A stretch of DNA of 64,000 nucleotides from Brenneria nigrifluens DSM 30175 = ATCC 13028 (GCF_005484965.1 NZ_CP034036.1:3720001-3784000); one strand, 5' to 3'; counted from the stretch's first letter, positions 54,060-62,814 are shown. Notes: generated by a model from the letters alone, not told the origin. Translations and numbers: made by a program.

Positions 54060-54425
54060 TCACGCTGCCGGACAAAACCAGCGGATGAGCCGCGCCTGGT
54101 AGTGTCGCGGCGTGGTCGAGGTGGCCGTCACCCTGCGGCATCCCGCCCCCTGCGCCTGTTCCGACAGAGTGAATCGCCATCCGCTTTCCGGCGGCGGAAC
54201 CATTGCATGGTACTTCATTCCGGCTTCATAGGCTTCCAGTTGCTGAGCAGCCAGCCGCCATGCCTGACGCTGCTGCCATTGATGCTGGAACGATTGCAGC
54301 AAAACCTGATGGTATTGCAACAGCCCGAGCAGCGATATCGCAAACAGGAGCGCCGCCGCCAGCGTTTCCGGCAGGCTGAAGCCGCGCTGCTGAAACGGCC
54401 GGCTGCGGAGCGCCCTATTGCGCAT
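54060..54425 (-). CDS. ppdC: Prepilin-peptidase-dependent protein PpdC-like
   Basis: A 121-residue minor pseudopilin-type protein. The type III signal RGFSLPETLAAALLFAISLLGLL has the Gly-Phe cleavage site and Glu5 of mature pilins, so it is processed by a prepilin peptidase. A late Cys pair is possible (GCRR..WFCPAA). The start at 54425 overlaps the end of ygdB by 11 bp. It is the last of four linked genes ppdA-ppdB-ygdB-ppdC; in E. coli recC follows, here ptrA. Confidence 0.85.
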   Translation of the reverse strand: MRNRALRSRPFQQRGFSLPETLAAALLFAISLLGLLQYHQVLLQSFQHQWQQRQAWRLAAQQLEAYEAGMKYHAMVPPPESGWRFTLSEQAQGAGCRRVTATSTTPRHYQARLIRWFCPAA

Positions 54426-54870
54426 CGGCACAGCGGGAGCTTTCCTTATCCGGACAAAAATCCAGCCAGCCTTGGGACAAGGACTGCAGGGTAACATCCT
54501 CCGACACCGGCGTTAAGAATATCACTCTGCGGTACAGCGCCAGCGGACGCGGCTGCGCCGGGAGCCGTCCCTCGCCGCGCAATAGCCATTCCTCCCCGCC
54601 GGACGCCTTTTTCAGACAGGCGCGCAACGATTCCGGCGCCAGCGCCTGACACTGCCAACCCTGCTCCGCGTCGCGCCAGCGCAGGCTCATTCCCCAGTTC
54701 AGCGAGGATAACGCCTGATTAAACGCGTGTAGATAGTGGCGCTCATCGCTCCCCGTCCGTATCGCCGCATCAAGCTGACGCTGCAGGCCGGACAGCAACA
54801 GCAGCCCGACGATGGAGAGCAGCATCACCATCGTCAACGTACCGCCGCCGGACTGCCATGCCTTGTTCAT
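54415..54870 (-). CDS. ygdB: YgdB family protein (DUF2509), pseudopilus operon
   Basis: A 151-residue protein with one N-terminal membrane helix (GGGTLTMVMLLSIVGLLLLSGL) and a soluble part ending in WLDFCPDKESSRC, which matches WSDFCPLKERALC of E. coli YgdB. It is a pilin-like or PilX-like component of unknown role. It overlaps ppdB by 4 bp (ATGA) and ppdC by 11 bp. Confidence 0.85.
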   Translation of the reverse strand: MNKAWQSGGGTLTMVMLLSIVGLLLLSGLQRQLDAAIRTGSDERHYLHAFNQALSSLNWGMSLRWRDAEQGWQCQALAPESLRACLKKASGGEEWLLRGEGRLPAQPRPLALYRRVIFLTPVSEDVTLQSLSQGWLDFCPDKESSRCADAQ

Positions 54871-55448
54871 TGATTACGCCCCACGATCAAGCGGGTGATT
54901 TGCCGGCCGATAGACGGCCGTTTCGTCCAGTAGCCCGCCAGTTGCAGCTGATACAGCACCGCGCCCGGGCGATCGCTCAGCGCTTGTATACGAAACTGCG
55001 CGATCGTCACTTCCTGCGGATCAAAGCGTTTTTCCCAGCGATCGCCCTGACAGCCATGCGTTCCCCGCTGCACTTCCAGGGCGCCGGCGCGCAAACGATA
55101 GCCGAAAGATTCGCCGTCCTGCCGCTCGCCGCCGTCCCAAACGCCGTTGCGGTTCAGATCGTATGACACATTAAGGCAGCTTTGCGCCGCCTCGCCCGGA
55201 TAGTTGCCGATGCTGACGGCGCGCCCCCGGCATTCACCGGCGCAGAACCCCGCCCGGCGGAGATCCTTTTCAATCCCGGATACCGCCTGCCCGAGCACCT
55301 GATCCAGGCGGAAATAGTGGGCGCTGTTCTGGCTTTGCGCGCGCAGCAGCGGATAGAGCTGCGCCGCCGACAGCATAATCAGGCTGCCCAGACTGAGCGC
55401 CAGCAACGTCTCCGCCAGCGTGAATCCCCGTTGCCCTCGGTTCAACAT
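54867..55448 (-). CDS. ppdB: Prepilin-peptidase-dependent protein PpdB-like
   Basis: A 193-residue PilW-like minor pseudopilin. The processing motif is GQRGFTLAETLLALSLGSLIML, and cysteines at FCAGECRG and QSCLNVSYDLNRNGVWD follow. The ATG at 55448 overlaps ppdA by 7 bp. Minor pilins of this set prime type IV pilus or pseudopilus assembly. Confidence 0.87.
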   Translation of the reverse strand: MLNRGQRGFTLAETLLALSLGSLIMLSAAQLYPLLRAQSQNSAHYFRLDQVLGQAVSGIEKDLRRAGFCAGECRGRAVSIGNYPGEAAQSCLNVSYDLNRNGVWDGGERQDGESFGYRLRAGALEVQRGTHGCQGDRWEKRFDPQEVTIAQFRIQALSDRPGAVLYQLQLAGYWTKRPSIGRQITRLIVGRNQ

Positions 55449-55942
55449 AGCGGGATCGCCAGCACCTGCCGGTCCTCGCTGCACAGACGCAGGCGCCCGC
55501 GCGCCGAGATCACCAGGCGCAGTTTTCCGGCGGCGTTCGCCAGCGTAATATGCCCGGCCTGCGCCGTATTGCGTAAGCCGTAAAAAGTCAGGGTATCGCT
55601 GGTAAACGCCGAGACGGAGAGATCTTTATTGGCGCGCGTAAACTGGCGGGGGTTCTGTTCCGCGCAGCTTTTTATTGCGCGATCGTCCGCCGCGTCGTTC
55701 AGGCACCAGTATTCACCCTGCCGTATAAGCCGCGCCGTGCGGGTTTCATTACGCCAATCGGCGTTGGTCTGCACCCGGCTTAAAAAATCCAGCAACTGCC
55801 GCGCGCCCTGCTCCAGCCGCAGCGCCTGTTGATACCCCGTCCAGGCGTGCAGACCGCCGCCGGCCAGCAGCGCCGCTATCGTCAGAACCGCCAATAATTC
55901 AAGCAAGGTTACCCCCCGCGATTGTCGAATAGCCGTTTTCAT
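55442..55942 (-). CDS. ppdA: Prepilin-peptidase-dependent protein PpdA-like (GspH/FimT type)
   Basis: A 166-residue pseudopilin. The type III signal is SRGVTLLELLAVLTIAALLAGGG with Val in place of the common Phe at +1. The body has two Cys pairs (WCLNDAADDRAIKSC; RLCSEDRQVLAIPLC). It is the first gene of the four-gene operon and lies 762 bp from thyA, a gap that contains MITE 2; in E. coli the two genes are close. Confidence 0.87.
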   Translation of the reverse strand: MKTAIRQSRGVTLLELLAVLTIAALLAGGGLHAWTGYQQALRLEQGARQLLDFLSRVQTNADWRNETRTARLIRQGEYWCLNDAADDRAIKSCAEQNPRQFTRANKDLSVSAFTSDTLTFYGLRNTAQAGHITLANAAGKLRLVISARGRLRLCSEDRQVLAIPLC

Positions 55943-56083
55943 ACCGCCAGTGTGGGGATTTTATTGAATAACGATAGGGGATTAACGGCGTTATACGAGA
56001 AGATACGCAATGTTTGCGCGCAACCATGCAACGGAGGGGGAAAGATGCGGGGAGCAACCCTGATTCTGCTGAGGAACCAGGTA

Positions 56084-56634
56084 GTTACCCCACCCCAGCC
56101 CTCCCCTTCGCAGGGGCTGTCTCTTATACACAAATCCAAGGAACCTCTAGAGGCCATGTGTATTCTGGTCTTGGGGTCATTCTTGGTTCTTTGTTTTTTG
56201 CTTTTCGTCGGCGTAAGAAATCACGCTGAGGTGGACGACCCCGCGAATGCGCCGCAGGGAAGCGGCGCAAGCCAGTGCCGCGTCGGACAAAAACGCCGGG
56301 AGCGTTTTTGAACAGCGCTTGCGCTGGCCCGGTAGGGCGAGTCTCAGGGATGAGACGAGTATTCCGTCACTGGCGGTTCGGGACAGGGGGCGACCGCCGA
56401 AGGCATCGCGTCAGCGACGTGATTTCAGCCACTAGCCCGGGTCCGGAGGGTGGTGGCGCTTGAACCACCCTGCGTCGGGCGCGTGCTGCGACATAGCAGA
56501 GAAATGACGCCCTTCTAGCGCACGAAATAGCGCTGAACTCACATATACCGTTAACAGTAAATATGTGACTAGGAGACAGTCGCAGGGGAGGGAGTCAGCT
56601 CCTCCCCCTGACAAGAGGGAGGCCGGGAGGGGGT
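56084..56634. repeat. Repeat family C (GC-rich, CCCTCCCC type), split by MITE 2
   Basis: The two parts 56084-56116 and 56589-56634, joined, give a C/G-rich palindromic sequence (ACCCCAGCCCTCCCC, then GCAGGGGAGGGAGTCAGCT, then CTCCCCCTGACAAGAGGGAG). Such elements are common between genes in soft-rot and related enterics as I recall. Only this copy is in the window. Bases 55943-56083 show no gene. Confidence 0.65.
56108..56588. mobile_element. MITE 2: 463 bp, Tn5/IS50-like ends, 9-bp target duplication
   Basis: The element 56117-56579 starts CTGTCTCTTATACACA and ends with TGTGACTAGGAGACAG; the ends pair at 13 of 16 positions. Both sides carry the 9-bp direct repeat TCGCAGGGG (56108-56116, 56580-56588). 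The left end differs from the IS50 outer end at only two of 19 positions and resembles the Tn5 mosaic end. No transposase is inside. The inner part 56211-56528 is related to MITE 1 and includes a family A hairpin 3 (AAAAACGCCGGGAGCGTTTTT-type). It inserted into repeat C. Confidence 0.9.
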
Positions 56635-56704
56635 CATTAATGGCGAATAGCCGAATTTTGTCAACGAGCCAAGGCGGCGCAGGCGCCCAGTCACTCAATC
56701 AACT

Positions 56705-57499
56705 TCAGATCGCCACCGGCGCTTTAATCGGCGGATGCGGATCGTAGCCTTCGATTTCAAAGTCTTCAAAACGGTAGTCAAACAGCGTATCGGGACGGCG
56801 TTTAATCACCAGCTTCGGCAAGGGGCGCGGTTCGCGGCTCAGTTGCAGATGCGTCTGTTCCATATGGTTGTTGTAGAGGTGGGTATCCCCGCCCGTCCAG
56901 ACGAAGTCCCCGACTTCCAGGTCGCACTGCTGCGCCACCATATGCACCAGTAAGGCATAGCTGGCGATATTGAAAGGCAAACCGAGGAACACGTCGCACG
57001 AGCGCTGATAAAGCTGGCAGGATAATTTGCCGTCGGCAACGTAGAACTGGAAAAAGGCATGGCACGGCGCCAGCGCCATCTTGTCCAGCTCCCCCACATT
57101 CCAGGCGGAAACGATGATGCGCCGGGAGTCGGGATCCTGATTCAACTGGGTCAGCACATTTTTCAGTTGATCGATCTGACGCCCGTCGGCCGCGCCCCAG
57201 GCGCGCCATTGTTTGCCGTAGACCGGACCGAGATCGCCGTTTTCATCCGCCCATTCGTCCCAAATACTCACTTTGTTGTCATGCAGATAAGCCACGTTGG
57301 TATCACCGTTGAGGAACCACAGCAGCTCATGAATGATCGAACGCAGATGGCAGCGCTTGGTGGTTACCAGCGGAAAACCCTGCTGTAAATTGAAACGCAT
57401 CTGATGACCGAAAATCGACAGGGTGCCGGTGCCGGTGCGATCGGCTTTCGGCGTCCCTTCCTCGAGCACTTTTTTCATCAGATCCAGATACTGTTTCAT
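56705..57499 (-). CDS. thyA: Thymidylate synthase
   Basis: ThyA methylates dUMP to dTMP with methylene-tetrahydrofolate. The 264 residues equal E. coli ThyA. Conserved features: the folate/dUMP Arg region DRTGTGTLSIFG, the catalytic cysteine in LAPCHAFFQFYV (about residue 146), RSCDVFLGLPFNIASYA and the C-terminal PIKAPVAI. It is 39 bp downstream of lgt on the same strand, as in E. coli, where it depends on lgt-region promoters. Confidence 0.98.
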   Translation of the reverse strand: MKQYLDLMKKVLEEGTPKADRTGTGTLSIFGHQMRFNLQQGFPLVTTKRCHLRSIIHELLWFLNGDTNVAYLHDNKVSIWDEWADENGDLGPVYGKQWRAWGAADGRQIDQLKNVLTQLNQDPDSRRIIVSAWNVGELDKMALAPCHAFFQFYVADGKLSCQLYQRSCDVFLGLPFNIASYALLVHMVAQQCDLEVGDFVWTGGDTHLYNNHMEQTHLQLSREPRPLPKLVIKRRPDTLFDYRFEDFEIEGYDPHPPIKAPVAI

Positions 57500-57538
57500 A
57501 CTACCTCACCACGAATATTAAAGAATGACGGCCGGCGA

Positions 57539-58405
57539 TTATCGCTGCGCGGGCTGACGGCGATAGGCCCAGACCATCATCAGCACCCCGGCGACGACCA
57601 TCGGTATCGACAGAATTTGCCCCATGCTGAAGATATTGCTGAATAACCCCAGTTGCGCATCAGGCTGGCGGAAAAATTCCGCGATGATACGGAAAACGCC
57701 GTAGCCGATCAGGAACAGCCCGGAAACGCTGCCCATCGGGCGCGGTTTGCGGATAAACAAATTCAATATGATAAACAGCGCGATGCCCTCAAGCGCCATC
57801 TGATACAGCTGTGAGGGATGGCGCGGCAGCATGCCGTACTGGTTGAAAATGGCCTGCCATTGCGGATTGCCGGCCGCCAGCGCCAGATCTTCGCCGCGTG
57901 AGCCGGGGAATAACATCGCCCATGGCGTATCGGTGGTGACGCGGCCCCAAAGCTCGCCGTTGATAAAGTTGCCCAGACGACCGGCCCCCAGGCCAAAAGG
58001 GATTAACGGCGCGATAAAATCAGCCACCTGGAAGAAATGCCGTTTGGTGCGCCGGGCGAACCACAACATGACGCAGATCACGCCGATCAGACCACCGTGG
58101 AATGACATGCCTCCATCCCAGACTTTAAATAAATAGAGCGGATTTTCCACAAAGGACGGCAACGCATAGAACAGCACATAGCCCAGGCGGCCGCCGATAA
58201 ATACCCCGAGAAAGCCCATATACAACAGGTTTTCGACTTCGTCTTTCGTCCAGCCGCTACCCGGTTTGTTGGCGCGACGCACCGCCAGCCACATGGCAAA
58301 CACAAACCCAACCAAATACATCAGCCCATACCAGTGCAAAGCCACTGGGCCAATTGAAAAGATCACCGGATCAAACTGAGGAAACGCCAGATAGCTCGTC
58401 GTCAT
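57539..58405 (-). CDS. lgt: Prolipoprotein diacylglyceryl transferase
   Basis: Lgt transfers diacylglycerol from phosphatidylglycerol to the lipobox cysteine of prolipoproteins, the first step of lipoprotein maturation. The 288-residue inner-membrane protein has seven hydrophobic segments, the HGG motif (MSFHGGLIG, catalytic His about 103) and the Lgt signature GRLGNFINGELWGR. It is needed for the lipoproteins ygdI, ygdR and mltA seen here. It precedes thyA. Confidence 0.97.
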   Translation of the reverse strand: MTTSYLAFPQFDPVIFSIGPVALHWYGLMYLVGFVFAMWLAVRRANKPGSGWTKDEVENLLYMGFLGVFIGGRLGYVLFYALPSFVENPLYLFKVWDGGMSFHGGLIGVICVMLWFARRTKRHFFQVADFIAPLIPFGLGAGRLGNFINGELWGRVTTDTPWAMLFPGSRGEDLALAAGNPQWQAIFNQYGMLPRHPSQLYQMALEGIALFIILNLFIRKPRPMGSVSGLFLIGYGVFRIIAEFFRQPDAQLGLFSNIFSMGQILSIPMVVAGVLMMVWAYRRQPAQR

Positions 58406-58554
58406 CGTTCACCACATATTTTGTTGTATTGTCCCCGGCCAGGGGCTATCGATCGGTCAAGACAGGGCGTTTTCCCGCCGACCGCGGGGGCGGATCATAA
58501 CATAACGCACCGAATCCGTTGGTTATCCGGACGGGAAAAGTTCTGTAAACAATA

Positions 58555-60801
58555 TTAACGTCCGCCGCGGATCAGCCCTCCCAGTCCGCGCTCTTCGGCA
58601 AAGATGGCGGCGCGCCGGCGCACTTCACCGGCGTTCGGGGCTTTCAACAGTTGTCCGACCAGCGTCTGCGCCTCGGGTAAAGCAATCTGGCGCAGCAGGT
58701 ATTTAATGCGCGCCACGCTGCGGCCGTTCATACTGAGCGTGCGATACCCCAGCCCGGTCAGCACCAGCGCACCCAGCGGTTCCCCCGCCATCTCGCCGCA
58801 CACGGAAACCGCGATATCGTGGCGCCGGCACTCGGCGGCGATAGTATTCAGCACCTGTAGCATCGCCGGATGCAGGCTGTCATATAGGGAAGCGACGTGG
58901 GTGTTGTTACGGTCCACCGCCAGCAAATACTGGGTCAGATCGTTGGTGCCGACGGAAACAAAATCAACGCGTCCGACCAGATGCGGCAGCATAAAAATCA
59001 TCGACGGCACTTCGATCATAATGCCGATGCGCGGCCGGGGCTGCGGGGACCCCAGCTGTTCCGCGACTTCGCCCGCGGCCTGGTCGATCAGGCGGCGTGA
59101 CTCATCGATCTCATCCAGACTGCTCACCATCGGCAGCAGAATATGCAGATTGCCGCTATGGGCGTTCGCCCGCAGCATGGCGCGTATCTGAATAAGAAAT
59201 ATTTCCGGCTGATCGAGAGTAATACGGATACCGCGCCAGCCAAGGCTGGGGTTCTCTTCATTGATGGGCAGATACGGCAATGGCTTGTCGGCGCCGATAT
59301 CCAAGGTACGCAATATGACCTGCCCCGCGGGATAGAGCTGCAACATGCTTTGATATTGCGCCGTTTGCTCATCTTCGGACGGGAAGCCGCTCTGCAGCAT
59401 AAAGGGGAATTCGGTTCGATACAGACCGATGCCGTCCACCTGATTTATAATATTTTTATCATGCTCCGCGCTTAACCCGGCGTTCAGCATCACCTGCATG
59501 CGTTCGCCGCTTTTCAGCACCGCCGGGCGGGCCATGTCATCTTCCGCCAGGCGGGTGAGCGCATTTTCTTCAATCAGCAGACGCTGATATTCCTGCACCA
59601 ATAGCGGTTCGGGATCCACCAATAGCTCGCCGCGATAGCCGTCGATAATCAGCGTGCGCTGATGAAGCAGCTCAGGCTGAATATCCGCGCCGACCAGGGT
59701 CGGGATCCCCATCGCGCGCACCAGAATGGCGGCATGAGAATTTGCCGCGCCGTCGTAGACCACCACCCCCGCCAGCCGCTCCGCAGGCAATTCCGCCAGC
59801 AGCGTCGCCGTCAGTTCATCGGCAACCAGAATAAAGCGTTCGGGCCACCGTCCGAGGCTGGGCGCGTTATCGTCGAGATGGAATAACAGCCGCTGCCCGA
59901 GGGCGCGGAAATCGCCGGCCCGCTCGCGCAGATAGGTATCCTGCAGGCTGGAGAACCGCGCCGCAAAACGCTCAATCACCAGCTTGACCGCCCATTGCGC
60001 GGCGTTGCCGGCGTCTACTTCCTGAAACAGTTCGCGCTTCAAGCGGGCATCATTAAGCAGGTGGGAATAGAGATCAAAAATGGCCGCGCTCTCTTTTTGC
60101 GCGCCGGCGCCGAAGCGTTTGCTGAAACGGCGGAACTCCGCGGTGGCTTCCTCCAACGCCTGGGTTAGCCGGACGCGCTCCCGTTCGCTGTCCAGACTTG
60201 AAGCGGGAAAGACCTGATCCAGAGAAGGCTGGCTGCAATCCCGCCAGCCGGGGGCGATCGCCACGCCGGGCGATGCCGCCAGCGCTTTAACGCGTGCCTG
60301 ACGGAATTGCCCGAACAGCGTTTTAATCTGCGACAAGGAAAGTATGGCCGCCAGCTGCGTCGCCAGCGTCACCATGAACGACTCTTCGTTTTTATCAAAC
60401 TGCCGGTGTTCGCGCTGCTGCACCACCAACACCCCCAGCAGCTGGCGGCGATGGATAACGGGCACCCCGAGAAAAGAGCGGAAATGCTGTTCCTTTACGG
60501 CGGGAATATATTTGAAACTGGGGTGGGTGCGGGCATCCGCCAGATTAATCGGTTCCGCCCGCTGGCCCACCAGACCGACCACGCCCTGGCCGAACGCCAG
60601 CGTGACGGTACGTCCGCGCGGTTTTGTCAATCCGCGCGTGGCCATCAGGTAGTAGCATTGGTGCTGGTGGTCAGCCAGATAGATGGAACAGACTTCCGTA
60701 TCCATCGCCTGGCAGATTTCATTCACCAGAATATCCAGCGCATCATCAAGGCGGGCCGCCGCCGCTACTTTTTCGACAATTTCTCGCAGGCGCGTAAGCA
60801 T
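58555..60801 (-). CDS. ptsP: Phosphoenolpyruvate-protein phosphotransferase PtsP (enzyme I-Ntr)
   Basis: PtsP starts the nitrogen-related phosphotransferase chain (PEP to EI-Ntr to NPr to PtsN), which reports nitrogen and potassium status. The 748 residues equal E. coli PtsP. Domains: an N-terminal GAF sensor (about 1-160), the HPr-binding helical domain, the phospho-His domain with DGAANSHAAILVRAMG, and the PEP-binding barrel with DGIGLYRTEFPFM, SVGTNDLTQY and the catalytic Cys in VSVCGEMAG. It is 12 bp downstream of rppH and likely cotranscribed. Confidence 0.97.
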   Translation of the reverse strand: MLTRLREIVEKVAAAARLDDALDILVNEICQAMDTEVCSIYLADHQHQCYYLMATRGLTKPRGRTVTLAFGQGVVGLVGQRAEPINLADARTHPSFKYIPAVKEQHFRSFLGVPVIHRRQLLGVLVVQQREHRQFDKNEESFMVTLATQLAAILSLSQIKTLFGQFRQARVKALAASPGVAIAPGWRDCSQPSLDQVFPASSLDSERERVRLTQALEEATAEFRRFSKRFGAGAQKESAAIFDLYSHLLNDARLKRELFQEVDAGNAAQWAVKLVIERFAARFSSLQDTYLRERAGDFRALGQRLLFHLDDNAPSLGRWPERFILVADELTATLLAELPAERLAGVVVYDGAANSHAAILVRAMGIPTLVGADIQPELLHQRTLIIDGYRGELLVDPEPLLVQEYQRLLIEENALTRLAEDDMARPAVLKSGERMQVMLNAGLSAEHDKNIINQVDGIGLYRTEFPFMLQSGFPSEDEQTAQYQSMLQLYPAGQVILRTLDIGADKPLPYLPINEENPSLGWRGIRITLDQPEIFLIQIRAMLRANAHSGNLHILLPMVSSLDEIDESRRLIDQAAGEVAEQLGSPQPRPRIGIMIEVPSMIFMLPHLVGRVDFVSVGTNDLTQYLLAVDRNNTHVASLYDSLHPAMLQVLNTIAAECRRHDIAVSVCGEMAGEPLGALVLTGLGYRTLSMNGRSVARIKYLLRQIALPEAQTLVGQLLKAPNAGEVRRRAAIFAEERGLGGLIRGGR

Positions 60802-60813
60802 GATGTGCCTGAT

Positions 60814-61347
60814 TTACCCTCTCTTTCGCCGGACGCCGGGCGGCAGCGCCGTCCGAGCCGCGCTATGCTCCTGAAGTTGTATCACCGGGCTGATAAACTC
60901 TTTCATCACCCGACGATAAACGTCACGCTTGAAAGATACCACCTGACGTACCGGATACCAGTAACTGACCCAGCGCCAGCCGTCGAATTCAGGCGTACCG
61001 CTGCTTTGCATATTGATCTCTGACTCATTGCACATTAACTGTAGCAGAAACCATTTTTGCTTTTGGCCGATACATACCGGTTTTGTATCCCAACGCACCA
61101 AACGTTTTGGTAATTTATAGCGCAACCAGTTGCGGGTAGATGCCAGGATACGCACATCTTTTTTCCTTAACCCCACTTCCTCGAACAGTTCACGGTACAT
61201 CGCCTGTTCCGCATTTTCGCCGGGATTAATTCCCCCCTGAGGAAACTGCCAGGAGTGCTGGCCGTAGCGACGAGCCCACAAGACCTGTCCCTGCCGATTA
61301 CAAATTACGATACCAACATTCGGGCGGTAGCCATCATCATCGATCAC
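60814..61347 (-). CDS. rppH: RNA pyrophosphohydrolase
   Basis: RppH removes pyrophosphate from the 5' end of mRNAs, opening them to RNase E. The 177-residue Nudix protein has the full Nudix box (GGINPGENAEQAMYRELFEEVG, residues about 38-59 with the metal-binding RELFEE). The N-terminus MIDDDGYRPNVGIVICN matches E. coli. The C-terminal tail is basic, fitting RNA binding. It stands next to the DARS2 region, as in E. coli. Confidence 0.97.
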   Translation of the reverse strand: MIDDDGYRPNVGIVICNRQGQVLWARRYGQHSWQFPQGGINPGENAEQAMYRELFEEVGLRKKDVRILASTRNWLRYKLPKRLVRWDTKPVCIGQKQKWFLLQLMCNESEINMQSSGTPEFDGWRWVSYWYPVRQVVSFKRDVYRRVMKEFISPVIQLQEHSAARTALPPGVRRKRG

Positions 61348-61449
61348 CGGACTACCTCAATAGACTTTAAATGCAAAGATGAGCTGATTGTTTCACACTC
61401 CCGGCAGACGGTAAACTACTGCTTGGAGCCATATCCCTTCTAATAAAGT

Positions 61450-61870
61450 CTCGATAACCCACAGATAACATCAAAGTTATAAACATGTAAAAGCCGATCC
61501 CGGCGGCTTATTCACTATTTCTGTGGACATCTTTGTGCAGAACCCATGAAAAAGTAAGTGGAACCTGTTACCGGCCGTGAAGCCCCCTCCTTTAAGATCT
61601 AAATAAATAAATTTTATTTTCATGATGTTAATTAGTTTTTCAACCACAAAATCACCGTAAAGAATCCTGACGGAATTATTCCCGCCTTAACGCTGGCGAA
61701 AGATCGTTCTATGCCGATTTTATCCACAGAGACTGACAGCACATCAGACAAAAAACCGGCAGAAACAGCAAAACCGCCCCGCGTCAAGGCTGTAAATCAA
61801 ACCAGTAATGCATCTTTATGCCGGTTATCCAAGAAATCTGTGGATAACCTGGTGTAAGATCCTGTTCATT
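61450..61870. other. DARS2-type DnaA-reactivating sequence between rppH and mutH
   Basis: In E. coli the rppH(ygdP)-mutH gap holds DARS2, which turns ADP-DnaA into apo-DnaA and promotes timely initiation. This 700-bp gap carries no gene. It has a head-to-head pair of DnaA boxes TTATCCAAG (61825-61833) and TGTGGATAA (61839-61847), and another perfect box TTATCCACA (61720-61728). An IHF-like site AATCAAACCAGTA (61795-61807) lies close by, and AT-rich stretches occur at 61600-61640. The identity rests on conserved place plus boxes; borders are approximate. Confidence 0.8.
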
Positions 61871-62046
61871 GTTGGCGTCTACAGGTGCACAGTTTACGAA
61901 ATAAGATTCCGCCGACAGGATCTCATTCGGAAAAACCGCTATGAATCATGCTATTATTGATTCCTTAAACAAGTTCTCCGACCGTGCGGTAATGTTTTTC
62001 GCCCGTTGTCTTTTTTTTGAACGGAAAAAATCAGGCTATATAACCT

Positions 62047-62733
62047 ATGAATTCACCATCCGTTTTCACTACGCCGCCGCATAGTGAACAGGAACTGTTG
62101 CTGCGGGCCCGGTCGCTTGCCGGTTACGATCTGGCTGAACTGGCGGCGATCGCGCAACTGCCGCTGCCGGCGAATTTGAAACGGGATAAAGGCTGGATTG
62201 GCACACTGCTGGAGCGTTTTCTGGGCGCCAGCGCAGGCAGTAAGCCCGAGCAGGATTTCGCCGATATCGGTATCGAGTTGAAAACCATTCCCATCGACGA
62301 GCAGGGCAAACCGCTGGAAACCACTTTCGTCTGCGTCGCCCCGCTCACCGGCAACAGCGGCGTCACCTGGGAAAGCAGCCACGTACGGCACAAACTGGCG
62401 CGGGTATTGTGGGTCCCGGTGGAAGGCTCGCGGCATATCCCTTTGGGCGCACGGCGGATTGGCGCCCCGCTTATCTGGAGCCCCAGCCGGGAAGAGGAAG
62501 AGCAGTTGCGCCGCGACTGGGAAGAACTGATGGATCTGATCGTCCTCGGCCGGGTTGAAAGTATCACCGCTCGCCATGGCGAAGTGCTACAATTACGCCC
62601 CAAAGCAGCCAATAGCCGCGCCCTGACGGAAGCGATTGGTGAGTTTGGGCAGCCGATTCTCACCTTACCCCGTGGATTCTACTTAAAGAAAACCTTTACC
62701 GCCCCCCTGTTGGCGCGCCATTTTCTGCTATAA
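62047..62733 (+). CDS. mutH: DNA mismatch repair endonuclease MutH
   Basis: MutH nicks the unmethylated strand at hemimethylated GATC after MutS-MutL signalling. The 228 residues (E. coli 229) show the type II restriction fold: catalytic Asp in DFADIGIELKTIP followed by E-x-K (Glu and Lys of IELK). Its presence predicts a Dam-directed repair system. It lies between DARS2 and the TerC-family gene, as in E. coli. Confidence 0.97.
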   Translation: MNSPSVFTTPPHSEQELLLRARSLAGYDLAELAAIAQLPLPANLKRDKGWIGTLLERFLGASAGSKPEQDFADIGIELKTIPIDEQGKPLETTFVCVAPLTGNSGVTWESSHVRHKLARVLWVPVEGSRHIPLGARRIGAPLIWSPSREEEEQLRRDWEELMDLIVLGRVESITARHGEVLQLRPKAANSRALTEAIGEFGQPILTLPRGFYLKKTFTAPLLARHFLL

Positions 62734-62814
62734 CCAGCCACACTTTCGCTTGCCTGCACGCTAATATGGCGGCGTATAATATCGTTTACATTTCGTTTAA
62801 GGTGCATTGATACA

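Noticed and set aside
56117..56135. Sequencing adapter contamination, because the sequence equals the first 16 bases of the transposase mosaic end used in library kits
   Set aside because: The bases after position 16 (AAT) do not match the kit sequence, a diverged inverse copy lies 463 bp away, and a perfect 9-bp duplication flanks both ends. A biological element explains all three.
56247..56463. Small open frames inside MITE 2 (about 62 codons) that look like hypothetical proteins
   Set aside because: They have no ribosome site, are Arg/Ser rich, and the frame is not kept in MITE 1, where the related core has single-base length changes.
61600..61860. A replication origin, because of several DnaA boxes and AT-rich DNA
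   Set aside because: Gene neighbours (rppH, mutH) are those of DARS2 in E. coli, not of oriC (mnmG, mioC), and the box number is too low.
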